A DNA stretch of 64,000 bases, from assembly GCA_028716365.1 (NCBI GenBank), contig JAQUPZ010000004.1, forward strand, positions 124,001 through 188,000, read 5' to 3'. The position numbers and the translations under genes were made by a program. Positions 29,900-37,105 of this stretch are shown here, one piece after another. Source of the DNA: Kiritimatiellia bacterium. GTDB taxonomy: Bacteria; Verrucomicrobiota; Kiritimatiellia; UBA8416; YA12-FULL-48-11. The notes under the pieces are model-generated. The model did not search any database, was not told where the DNA came from, and worked only from the letters and a program-made list of their open reading frames with translations. How positions within the stretch are numbered: position 1 is the first letter of the stretch; each line of letters opens with the position of its first letter.

Positions 29900-30354
29900 T
29901 TTATTACCCGAACTTGTGGATGCGCGGCAACGCGTCCAGATAGGCAGCAGTCCGCTCTATCCATACTGTTAATTACTTTAGATCAATTCTCAGGTCTGGC
30001 AAGAGACAAAATGACGGAAAGAATATAATCAAGATAGTGAGTAAATGTTGTCAGAGTAGTGATGACAGGAAAAAGAATAGACCTGATCGGTAGGACTCTC
30101 ACGAAAAACCGTCCAACCTATGGGGGCAGGTCATTACTAATTAAGAGTTTGAGAACTCTGGATAGTTAGTCATTCCTGTTCAATCCATCAAGTTGATTTA
30201 TTTTCAATACATTACAATAAATTACTTATATTTGCTACGGAATTCAGTTAACTAAAATCATCAAGTCGTATCATAAACATGAATAGTGTGGTATACTTCA
30301 TTACTGTTTCTCGCACACATGAATATGTTCGTTGGTCGAGAGAAAGGAATAACT
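29900..30354. other. Intergenic region without recognised gene
   Basis: About 450 bases between divergent genes. A small hairpin agagtt-tgag-aactct lies at 30144-30159, itself inside a weak actaa/ttagt pairing. The 3' part should hold promoters for the 30355 gene. No convincing coding frame is seen. Confidence 0.5.
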
Positions 30355-31218
30355 ATGCGCCGAGCAGTTTTGTTCATGCTCTTTTTTACCGTTTGGTTTT
30401 CAACAATTGTTATTGCCGAAGAAACGGGTCAAAGTGAACAAGCCCAGGCATTGATGAAATCCTTCAGGAAAGGAGGAATGACCGAAGTAGAAGCCCAGAA
30501 GGTCGCATCTCTCGGACCGGATGTACTACCCGTTGTCTATGACGCTTTGTTTTCCACTAATGAATTTCAAAAGGGCGCGTGGGCGTGCGACGCATTACGT
30601 GTACTTGCACACACTGGAAACACGAATGCTGTGCCAAAAATAAAACAATACATCGAGAGAGGTTCAAGAATGTCTCGGCGGTTCGAAGCCTTAAGGGCCA
30701 TTCTTGAAATAAACAACACACCGGAAGTAAGAGATTATGTTGTTGAGACCGCCAATCAATGGATGACTAATGAAGTATACAGATATGATATGGAGTTTGG
30801 TTTCGGTCGTCTGCTTAATACAGACATTCCGAAGGAGGATATGGTAGCGATAATAAATCGTCTTGCAGTCGATAAGTTCATCTTCAGAATCTCAATTTTC
30901 CGGCAGCTTGCTTATAGAGCTGACGATATTGCAATTCCGGTGTTGAAGTATCATCTACAGAGCAAAGATCCGAAACATGTCAAACTTGTAGAGGATGGTA
31001 TTCGTATTGGACATGATTCATTACGGAAGGAAGCTGATAAATGGTCATCATTTACTGTATTAGACAATTTTAAGCATCCGCCACAACGGCTAATAAATAT
31101 AAGTCAGCAGGATATAAATGATAGGTATACAACTGTGATGGAAACCATTGGACGACTAGAAAAGGCATTTCCGGCAATAATTGGGACAAATTCTGTTTAT
31201 TCTACAAAAGGCAAGTAA
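30355..31218 (+). CDS. Secreted protein with HEAT-like helical repeats, function unknown
   Basis: 287 residues from the ATG at 30355, preceded by AAAGGAA; the frame continues to 30286 but without a ribosome site. A clear signal peptide (RRAVLFMLFFTVWF...VIAEE) gives export to the periplasm or beyond. The mature part is helical with a repeat feel (PVVYDALFST, ACDALRVLAHTG, FEALRAILEINN, VLKYHLQSKD) like HEAT/PBS-lyase repeats. No catalytic motif is recognised. It stands alone just before the dif-flanked element. Confidence 0.75.
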   Translation: MRRAVLFMLFFTVWFSTIVIAEETGQSEQAQALMKSFRKGGMTEVEAQKVASLGPDVLPVVYDALFSTNEFQKGAWACDALRVLAHTGNTNAVPKIKQYIERGSRMSRRFEALRAILEINNTPEVRDYVVETANQWMTNEVYRYDMEFGFGRLLNTDIPKEDMVAIINRLAVDKFIFRISIFRQLAYRADDIAIPVLKYHLQSKDPKHVKLVEDGIRIGHDSLRKEADKWSSFTVLDNFKHPPQRLINISQQDINDRYTTVMETIGRLEKAFPAIIGTNSVYSTKGK

Positions 31219-31466
31219 TCGGCCAACCAACTATTGGAGTAGGTGGGCATATTAGGAAGCAGACGGACGTCCAAAAGACTGATATCCGGGCATATCCTCA
31301 ATAACTAAATCAATCCTTGAAGAGCAGAATCACTTAGATGTTTATGTGGTGTGCCGATGACTACATATGTTCCACAACAGCCCATGACGGCACCAGAGCT
31401 CTGATTATACTTTGTATATTGGGCTATGACCATTAAACAGAGCGTGAACCAGCCACTTCAAACCAG

Positions 31467-31534
31467 TTTCACATTTTATATTGACGGAAATACGGGAAAT
31501 GGGCATATTATACCCTATGTCGCATAATATATCT
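31467..31534 (+). repeat. Left copy of 68-base direct repeat containing a dif-like half-site
   Basis: Aligns without gaps to 34157-34224, with 57 of 68 bases identical. It contains TTGACG and CATATT 17 bases apart (a promoter-like pair), then gggcatattatacc and the XerC-arm/centre of a dif site. The match stops exactly after the dif centre plus one base. Confidence 0.9.
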
Positions 31535-31544
31535 GAATCGACGT
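31517..31544 (+). other. Left attachment site: dif XerC arm and centre, degenerate XerD arm
   Basis: The XerC arm ATGTCGCATAA and centre TATATC are as in the right-hand site, but the XerD arm (TGAATCGACGT) lacks the TTATG core. An arm-deficient partner site is what Xer-dependent integrative elements leave at one junction. Confidence 0.75.
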
Positions 31545-31980
31545 ATTGTGCGTGTGAGTTTGTTCTTTGAGAGTTTAACATTATTACCCGATAAGAGTTC
31601 TTATTTGTGGACTTGAAAAGACTCATGATATTCAAGTTTGAAATAATACTTCGATATCTATTATGAAAAATAGTTCTCAGATGTAAGATTTTTCTTATTG
31701 CCGAAAGGTAACGGGACGTGTTAAGCTCTGATCGGTTCTTTGATCATATATCTATACGGCCTCAGTAGGTTAGCAATGACACCAGAACGTGGCCATGATG
31801 TTAAGCCTGGAGTGGCCTGATAAGCACAAGGTAATGCATGGGTAGGGGGTGAGTGCACGTAGCCGAAGTTTCGAAATCTCGGGAATTGAAGGCACGTCAC
31901 GTATAGTTTTAACTGTTCTGACTACAGTTCATGAATTGTTCGAGTGAATGAAATTGTATGATCAAATAGTAGGCGTAAAG

Positions 31981-32068
31981 CTGTTTACAGATTGCTGAAA
32001 AGCAATAACAGTAGCGCGAGTCAGGCCAAGGACTGTGACACCTCACAGCGTTTGGCAAGTTGAGTCCT
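31981..32068 (+). ncRNA. Candidate structured RNA or DNA region in the element leader
   Basis: Successive hairpins: attgct-gaaa-agcaat (31991-32006, a GAAA tetraloop on 6 bp) inside a ctgtt/aacag pairing (31981-31985 with 32007-32011); then ctgtga-cacc-tcacag (32033-32048) inside gccaa/ttggc (32025-32029 with 32052-32056). An alternative aggact/agtcct pairing (32029-32034 with 32063-32068) overlaps it. This looks like a folded RNA leader or a replication/packaging signal. Strand is assumed from the downstream genes. Confidence 0.4.
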
Positions 32069-32152
32069 CTTTTCGGATGGAGTTTAGTACCAGAATTCCG
32101 TCCGTCATCTAAAGTTTCCGAAAAGATTCCATGCGAAAAGGGTCCCGTTTGG

Positions 32153-32179
32153 GTTCTGGCCGGCTGTGCCGGCCAGAAC
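32153..32179. repeat. Perfect 12-bp GC-rich hairpin with 3-base loop
   Basis: Arms at 32153-32164 and 32168-32179 are exact reverse complements around TGT, about 40 bases before the first gene of the element. No T-run follows, so it is unlikely to be a normal terminator. It could be an origin hairpin or a dispersed palindrome. Confidence 0.75.
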
Positions 32180-32219
32180 TACAAATGGGCATCTTGAAGG
32201 ATAGGTATGTCTAGATAAA

Positions 32220-32555
32220 ATGAAAATTGGAAGTCATACGAAGGTTGATGTAGCTGACATTCAATTTACAGAGAATGAATATTTGTCACTTGTTCAGGGT
32301 GCGATTGCTTCTGGACTTCCATTAGAAGATTACGTTGTTCAAGGTATTAAGATAGCACTTTACCGGGCGAAGTATGATTACGAGGTATTAACACAGAAAA
32401 GGAAGGAGGCGAAATTAGAAGAATTTCATAGGCAGGTTTGTATAAATGCAGAAAAAAATACTGCTGGTATTGGTAGGAAAAGATTGAAGTTTGGAGAAAA
32501 GAAAAAATCAATTCAAAGGAGTGATTGGGGTAGGTCGATAAAATTGAGTTGTTAA
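32220..32555 (+). CDS. Element protein A, 111 residues, unknown function
   Basis: Not recognised. The N-terminal half is acidic and looks like a short folded domain (DIQFTENEYLSLVQGAIAS, GLPLEDYVVQGI), somewhat like the ribbon-helix-helix or antitoxin-type segments often found on mobile DNA. The C-terminal half is strongly basic (KRKEAKLEEF, GRKRLKFGEKKK). Codons end mostly in A or T and C is rare on the coding strand, unlike the flanking chromosomal genes. It is the first of four closely spaced genes. The ribosome site is weak. Confidence 0.55.
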   Translation: MKIGSHTKVDVADIQFTENEYLSLVQGAIASGLPLEDYVVQGIKIALYRAKYDYEVLTQKRKEAKLEEFHRQVCINAEKNTAGIGRKRLKFGEKKKSIQRSDWGRSIKLSC

Positions 32556-32568
32556 ATGTGGAGGTATT

Positions 32569-32841
32569 ATGAAACGGAAATATTTTGGTTTTGATAATGA
32601 TTCGATAGCTTTTACAGTCTTATCTCTTGAGGAAGGTCTGATGTATAAAGAAATTGCAGCGGTGGGGACAATTAGAAAATGGAAAAAAGCTGTTTCGGCT
32701 TGGTGTAAGGATCGTTTGTCTGGTCGTGGTGTACGTTGTTGGGTTGATTATTATTTTTCTGATTTATGCAAAGAGAGGAAAGCTTTTTCTGCTAGTGCTG
32801 TGAAAATGTTGTTAAATGGGATTTGGAAAAAGTATGTCTAG
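32569..32841 (+). CDS. Element protein B, 90 residues, unknown function
   Basis: Not recognised. GGAGG lies 7 bases before the ATG, a strong sign of translation. The protein begins MKRKYFGFDND and is basic with many aromatic residues and several Cys (WCKDR, CWVDYYF, DLCKE). It starts 13 bases after protein A stops. Its last codons overlap the start of protein C. Base composition matches proteins A, C and D. Confidence 0.55.
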   Translation: MKRKYFGFDNDSIAFTVLSLEEGLMYKEIAAVGTIRKWKKAVSAWCKDRLSGRGVRCWVDYYFSDLCKERKAFSASAVKMLLNGIWKKYV

Positions 32842-33004
32842 GAAACGATTGAATTTGAAGATGTGTAATGAGTGTTGGTGTATCAATTCTCATGATGTAT
32901 GTAAATCGTGTCGTGTGTATGGGAAATATTCCGTGTCTCATGGCAGTGTAACCGTGGAGGATATGCATGAAAAAAGAGAAAAGGTTTACGGAAGAATTCA
33001 ATGA
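32834..33004 (+). CDS. Element protein C, 56 residues, zinc-ribbon-like
   Basis: Begins at the ATG at 32834 inside the end of protein B; the frame extends 18 bases further upstream. The Cys pattern CNECWC...CKSC, with spacing suited to one zinc ion, suggests a small zinc-binding nucleic-acid or protein-interaction module. The end overlaps the start of protein D by 38 bases. Not recognised as a family. Confidence 0.45.
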   Translation: MSRKRLNLKMCNECWCINSHDVCKSCRVYGKYSVSHGSVTVEDMHEKREKVYGRIQ

Positions 33005-33302
33005 AGATCGTGAATCTATTGACAGGCGTTTTTATAAGTCGTCGTTCATGCGTATTGGAGGTTATAAATTAAGGTTATCAACTGTACATATTGATGTGAT
33101 GTGTCGTGAAGAAATGAAAAGGAAATTACCTGAAGGTACGTTTGGTTATAGAAGTCTTTGGAATTGTATGGAACGATTGTCTGAAGAGAAAAAGGAATCA
33201 ACAAGAGGGTGGTTGTGGCGTCCTATGTTGTTGGTTAATAATCAGCATATAACTAGAGATCATAGATTATATGCGGTGTTGAAATATGCAGGTGTTGCTT
33301 GA
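32967..33302 (+). CDS. Element protein D, 111 residues, unknown function
   Basis: Strong ribosome site GGAGG at 32956-32960 before the ATG at 32967. The protein is basic with mixed character (MKKEKRFTEEFNEDRES, RRFYKSSFMRIGGYKLRL, RGWLWRPMLLVNNQ) and is not recognised. It is the last credible gene of the element; the next bases enter the CpG-rich tract. Overlap with protein C indicates a compact operon, as in small phages and satellites. Confidence 0.55.
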   Translation: MKKEKRFTEEFNEDRESIDRRFYKSSFMRIGGYKLRLSTVHIDVMCREEMKRKLPEGTFGYRSLWNCMERLSEEKKESTRGWLWRPMLLVNNQHITRDHRLYAVLKYAGVA

Positions 33303-33670
33303 GCTCTTCGGGGGCTTCGGGGCTCTTCCTCTTTGTCTTAACTTCGAGGTCTCTTAGGGGTGAACGGATGCGCGCGCGTGTTTCGTGTTCACGGGGCGGG
33401 CTTTTTGAGTGCGAGAGGCAAGGGGGCGAGAATGAGTGCGTATCACTTTTTGCGACGAACGAGGGCGACCACGACGCGGGTAAAAAAATTCGAAGAAACA
33501 GAGCGACAGGGAAGCGAAGGGTTTTTTTACGTTCAGCGTCGCCTTTGGGTCGCCCTGCATCGAGAGGAGAAAAAAGTCACGAATGAAGCGTTGCCGGAAG
33601 CACGGAAAAAAAGGGTTCGGGGACTCCGAACACTCGCGCGCGCGAAGTTCACACAGGGTGCCGGGGTAAG
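33303..33670. other. CpG-rich tract with several overlapping open frames but no credible gene
   Basis: Composition jumps from AT-rich to CG-rich, with gcgcgcgcg near 33370 and again near 33638, homopolymer runs (ttttttt, aaaaaaa) and a gtgaac/gttcac inverted repeat (33360-33365 with 33387-33392). Frames are open on both strands for about 200-370 bases, but translations are Arg-rich low-complexity sequence and starts lack ribosome sites. It may be a replication or packaging region. Confidence 0.5.
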
Positions 33671-33694
33671 GGAGATCTTAGGGGATTTCTGGGG

Positions 33695-33951
33695 TCTTAA
33701 AAGGGCCTTGGTATCTTGTGTATATATGTGAATTATTCGTTATGGATGAATGTTGGTTAGATTTGGGTTTAGTAATACGTTATCTGTATGCGCGTTAACT
33801 GAAGATGGGATGTCAGGACAAGGGATATCTGGGGATATGTTTATGATTCTTAAAAGGGCTTTGGTGTTCTGTGTAATATGTATAGATTATTTGTTATGGA
33901 TGGATGGTGGTTAGACGTTGAGGTCCATAACACGTTGCCTGTACGTGCGTG
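33695..33951 (+). repeat. Two degenerate tandem copies of a ~104-base unit
   Basis: Copy 1 at about 33695-33798 and copy 2 at about 33848-33951 share tcttaaaagggc, the ttgttatggatg/ttcgttatggatg block, tggttag and a cgt-rich end. By eye about three quarters of bases match. The repeat period is about 153 bases. Confidence 0.65.
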
Positions 33952-33990
33952 AAAACGTTGTGTAAATGCGAAGAGTAACGGAACACAGGT

Positions 33991-34023
33991 AAAGGGGCTT
34001 ATCTCTGATAGATAGGCCCTTTT
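33991..34023 (+). terminator. Terminator-like hairpin near the right end of the element
   Basis: Arms 33991-34003 and 34011-34022 pair over about 12 bp with one bulge and a G-U pair, and the 3' arm ends in a short T-run. Probably ends transcription of the element genes before the dif site. Confidence 0.4.
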
Positions 34024-34156
34024 AACGCCGTATAAGAAATGTTTTGTCACTTCTGGTTAATTCGATCTATTTCTTAATTCTTATCTCGATATCATTGATT
34101 TGCTTAATAGATGCTTAAAGGTCTGTTTATCGAGGCTTTTTGGGTATTAAAAGATT

Positions 34157-34224
34157 TTTCACATTTCCTGTTGACGAATATACGGTATTTGGGCATATTA
34201 TACCTGACGTCGCATAATATATCT
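34157..34224 (+). repeat. Right copy of the 68-base direct repeat
   Basis: Gapless partner of 31467-31534. It includes the TTGACG element, gggcatattatacc and the XerC arm plus centre of the dif site. Confidence 0.9.
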
Positions 34225-34234
34225 TATGTCTACT
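34207..34234 (+). other. Chromosome dimer resolution site dif (XerC arm, 6-bp centre, XerD arm)
   Basis: 28 bases read ACGTCGCATAA - TATATC - TTATGTCTACT. The inner CGCATAA and TTATGT match the E. coli dif arms exactly. Gene orientation switches at this point (plus to the left, minus to the right), as expected at the replication terminus where XerCD/FtsK resolve dimers. Confidence 0.8.
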
Positions 34235-34346
34235 CACCATGATGCCAAACTACAATATTTGGGGTATTTAAGGCTTTTATCACGATTTGTATACGATGAT
34301 AACTTTCCTACTTTGATGTGAAGAGATACCGAGATACATGACCAAA

Positions 34347-35279
34347 CTACCTGACTTCGTAAAGAAGCTTTTCCTGTTTTCCGCCACGTTCTACTTCAAG
34401 AATGAACGCATTTGCCCGATCTGATACAAACTCACTTATAAAATACTCCGCCCGGCGGCGATTGGTCATTTGCATTGAATTTACACTGCGAACTACATCG
34501 CCTTCCTGAAGACCTACAGATTTGAAGAAATCAGACTCACCTTCAACGCCCAGCCTGTATCCACCGATACGCCCTGCTGTTTTACCGTCATATACCGGTT
34601 TTAATGAGTCAAAGACCTTAACAAGCCTGTCAGGCTCATCACGGAGGCCCTGGTAATATTCCAGCAACTTTTCACGGCTAAATACCCATCTACGCTCTCC
34701 AACCTGCTTTCCACCAAACTTGTCTATACCCTGAATTTGAGCACCAGACGCTAAATTGACGTCATTTGTCCCCGTAGTGACCTTCGAAGCAGCGCCCAAA
34801 CCGGAAAAAGTGAGCCAAAGTTGCTCGTCAAGGCCTGAATTATCGCGAAGGACAACTCTATCATTGAATATTTTGATAACAGTAATATCGTCGATTTTTT
34901 CACCTTCCCGAACTATAGCCTGGTTCCCATTTTTTAAATCGTCAATTATTGCGCGTTTGATTTCGCCTGTGCTACCGGTACTATTCTCATCAAAAAGATA
35001 TTCAAAGAAAGTGCCGGCCAGTCGAAACCGGCTGGATGTTGGCGTCCCGGGTGATGACAGTACATTCCCTTCCCGACTTTGAAATACCGAACAGTCAATA
35101 ACGAGATTAGACCGGGAACTGAGTTTATCAACAAGATTAATACGTTGATTGTCCGGTTCAGGTTCTGCAGGAATGCCATAATATGCACGTACCAGCAAAA
35201 GCGCAGCCAATCCCGTTATCACCAGGGCCAGCCACGAAAACCTGCCTAACAAATACTGATATCGACTGACAGAGGACAT
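34347..35279 (-). CDS. gspC: Type II secretion system inner-membrane protein GspC
   Basis: 310 residues from the ATG at 35279. One membrane helix (about 15-35), a periplasmic homology region (about 60-230, with VIKIFNDRVVLRDN) and a C-terminal PDZ domain (about 225-310, VGLQEGDVVRSVNSMQM). GspC links the inner-membrane platform to the secretin GspD. The remaining gsp genes are 6 kb away at 41556-52558. The start codon lies within the 3' end of the RNase P RNA gene, so codons 2-6 coincide with the 3' strand of its P1 helix; a TTG at 35252 is the only nearby alternative and lacks a ribosome site. The longer frame to 35321 runs through the RNA and is not protein. Confidence 0.82.
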   Translation of the reverse strand: MSSVSRYQYLLGRFSWLALVITGLAALLLVRAYYGIPAEPEPDNQRINLVDKLSSRSNLVIDCSVFQSREGNVLSSPGTPTSSRFRLAGTFFEYLFDENSTGSTGEIKRAIIDDLKNGNQAIVREGEKIDDITVIKIFNDRVVLRDNSGLDEQLWLTFSGLGAASKVTTGTNDVNLASGAQIQGIDKFGGKQVGERRWVFSREKLLEYYQGLRDEPDRLVKVFDSLKPVYDGKTAGRIGGYRLGVEGESDFFKSVGLQEGDVVRSVNSMQMTNRRRAEYFISEFVSDRANAFILEVERGGKQEKLLYEVR

Positions 35280-35646
35280 AAGCCAGATTCTGTTTCCCGC
35301 CAAGCGGGATCGGTCATTCATCTAACGCGATCTACCCGAAACTGCCCCGAAAAGTCTTTCGACCATTCAGAATGAAGCGGGCCGCAACAAAACAGTTTCC
35401 TATTTGATCTTGCTCCGAGTGGGGTTTGCCATACGGTCTCCATTACTGTTGACCCGGTGGTCTCTTACACCGCCATTTCACCCTTACCCCGATAAATCGG
35501 GGCGGTATATTTTCTGTGGCACTTTCCGTTTCTTCCACTTACGTGAAAGACCTCCCGGATAAACCGGGACACCCTGCCCTGCGGAGTCCGGACTTTCCTC
35601 CCCGGCATCAACTGCCGGAGCGACCGATTAGCCTCTGCCAGCCGAC
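35263..35646 (-). ncRNA. rnpB: RNase P RNA (bacterial type A)
   Basis: The minus strand holds the universal core GAGGAAAGTCCGGACTCC followed by AGGGCAGGGTG, and near the 3' end TAGATGAATGACC and the terminal ACAGAATCTGGCTTA. The ends pair as P1: 35632-35644 with 35263-35275, with wobble pairs. Ends are set by P1. It is the catalytic RNA that matures tRNA 5' ends. Its 3' end overlaps the start of gspC. Confidence 0.95.
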
Positions 35647-35665
35647 AAAATCACTCCATCGATTA

Positions 35666-36358
35666 TCAGTATAGCAGCCTTCCGCAGAAATCACACATTA
35701 CCATTGTGTCCATCCTTTTGGCACTATGGATAACGTATGGCGGCAAGGTCATATGACAACCGCCGCAAACACCATCTTCTATTTGCACGATACCCTTGTC
35801 TTTTCGCTTGAAAATCCTTTCATACTGCACAAGCCATGCGGCGGGTTCAACTTCTTTTGCCGCAACTGCCCTTACTTCCCTGATCCCTGCCAACTCGGCG
35901 TCAATCTGTCCAAATCGCTGGTCCAGCAAGGCTACGTCCTTTTTGACGGCTTCATCCTCTTCCTTAAGGGCTTTCTGCTTGTTTTGTACTTCCCCCCTCG
36001 CCTTCTCAACTTCTTCCATTATGACAAGCTGTTGATCTTCAAGGCCGGAGATACCATCCTGGATGACCTTGATCTCTCCGTCTATTGTTTTAAATTCCTT
36101 GTTTGTTTTTATTTCCAGCTGCTGTGTACGAAGTTTGGCAATTTTTTCCCTTCGAGAATCAGCCTCAAGTTCAAGTTTTTTTATGTCAGCAAGTTTTCCC
36201 TTTAATACCGCTTCAGCCTTATCCAATGCTTCTTTATGTTCCTTAAGCCGTTTTTGCTCTTCTTCCTTGCGTTTCGGAACATCGCGCGATTCTTTTTCAA
36301 GTTCACGGATCCTGCAATCATGTTGCTGAACTACCAAAAGCTTTTCTATAATATTCAC
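35666..36358 (-). CDS. Coiled-coil protein with C-terminal zinc ribbon (CT398/DUF164 type)
   Basis: 230 residues. Residues about 10-170 are one long charged coiled coil. The C-terminus has two Cys pairs, CGGCH and CDFCG, spaced as in the C4 zinc-ribbon (zf-RING_7) family. Chlamydial CT398/CdsZ belongs here and acts as a chaperone for type III secretion; other members lie next to rnpB, as here. The function in this organism is unknown. Its stop is 20 bases before the RNase P RNA. Confidence 0.88.
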   Translation of the reverse strand: MNIIEKLLVVQQHDCRIRELEKESRDVPKRKEEEQKRLKEHKEALDKAEAVLKGKLADIKKLELEADSRREKIAKLRTQQLEIKTNKEFKTIDGEIKVIQDGISGLEDQQLVIMEEVEKARGEVQNKQKALKEEDEAVKKDVALLDQRFGQIDAELAGIREVRAVAAKEVEPAAWLVQYERIFKRKDKGIVQIEDGVCGGCHMTLPPYVIHSAKRMDTMVMCDFCGRLLY

Positions 36359-36439
36359 GTCTTAATTTCCCTGAATTAATCCATTCAACATATATGACGA
36401 TTGCAGCGATGTCAATGTACTCTTCATACCAAAGAAATA

Positions 36440-37087
36440 TTAATCAATAAAACCAGCCATTCGAAGATTGTCAAAATCCAGTCCGTGCATTGATTTTTGT
36501 CCTGTCTCGATACTTCGGCGCACATATTTTCCGAGCATATCGGTTTCAATATTTACGGTATCACCGTCCCTCAGGTTACAGAGCGTGGTATGAGTCCATG
36601 TAAAAGGTATAACATTTACCTCAAACCATGAATCGGCGAGCGCTGAAATGGTAAGACTGACGCCATCGCATGCCACAGATCCTTTCATTACCATATCATG
36701 CAGAAGATTGTCGCCGCTTTCAAAACGAAGGACTTTATCTCTTCCAGCATTAGATATTGAAACAAGACGGGAAACACCATCGATATGCCCTGATACAAAA
36801 TGGCCTCCAATCGAATCACCTACCCTGATCGCACGTTCCAGATTCAATTTAGCTCCAACTTCTTTTGTACCGAAATTGGTCACAGACAGTGTTTCATCCA
36901 GTACATCACATGTAAATGTCCCTTCAGTAACTCCGGTTACCGTAAAGCAGACACCATTCACTGCGATACTCTCCCCTTTTTGTACGGGCATTTCCCACAG
37001 TGCATGTTCTATGGTCAGTACCGTGCCTTCCTGATCCTTGTGTCTGCTTTTCAGCGTACCGATCTTTTCTATAAGTCCGGTAAACAT
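36440..37087 (-). CDS. ribE: Riboflavin synthase alpha subunit
   Basis: 215 residues, the usual two lumazine-binding barrels: N-terminal MFTGLIEKIGT and GESIAVNGVCFTV, second barrel SIGGHFVSGHIDG and GSVACDGVSLTI. It makes riboflavin from two molecules of 6,7-dimethyl-8-ribityllumazine. Last gene of the riboflavin set transcribed from the FMN-riboswitch side. Confidence 0.95.
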   Translation of the reverse strand: MFTGLIEKIGTLKSRHKDQEGTVLTIEHALWEMPVQKGESIAVNGVCFTVTGVTEGTFTCDVLDETLSVTNFGTKEVGAKLNLERAIRVGDSIGGHFVSGHIDGVSRLVSISNAGRDKVLRFESGDNLLHDMVMKGSVACDGVSLTISALADSWFEVNVIPFTWTHTTLCNLRDGDTVNIETDMLGKYVRRSIETGQKSMHGLDFDNLRMAGFID

Positions 37088-37105
37088 ATTTTGCTCCTGC
37101 CTTGC

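Larger units (their letters stand above)
31219..32219. other. One kilobase without a gene: left junction of the Xer-type element
   Basis: Holds the left 68-base repeat and its dif-like half-site, then about 680 bases of the element upstream of its first small gene. That part contains several RNA-like hairpins (listed separately) and one GGGTAGGG octamer at 31840. The open frame on the minus strand across 31405-31635 spans the recombination site and has no coding character. Confidence 0.6.
31528..34217. mobile_element. Putative 2.69-kb integrative element using host XerCD (IMEX-type)
   Basis: The segment lies between two direct repeats whose cores are dif half-sites; repeat-to-repeat distance is 2690 bases. 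It carries no recombinase, as expected if host XerC/XerD do the work. Contents in order are structured non-coding DNA, four overlapping small plus-strand genes (32220-33302), a CpG-rich tract, a degenerate tandem repeat and a terminator-like hairpin. The plus strand is poor in C across the genes, a bias often seen in ssDNA phages. No capsid, replication initiator or toxin is recognised, so it may be a satellite or a remnant. Confidence 0.65.
34024..34346. other. Gene-free stretch carrying the right junction and dif site
   Basis: AT-rich. It contains the right copy of the 68-base repeat and the intact dif site. Nothing else is recognised before the gspC stop. Confidence 0.6.

Noticed and set aside
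31405..31635. 76-codon minus-strand frame across the left attachment site
   Set aside because: It spans the dif half-site and repeat, has no ribosome site and no coding character.
33299..33731. Overlapping frames in the CpG-rich tract (33299-33586, 33360-33731, 33354-33560)
   Set aside because: Translations are low-complexity and Arg-rich, starts lack ribosome sites, and stop-poor composition explains their length.
35280..35321. Upstream extension of gspC to 35321
   Set aside because: Those bases are the 3' part of RNase P RNA; the GspC family starts near the ATG at 35279.
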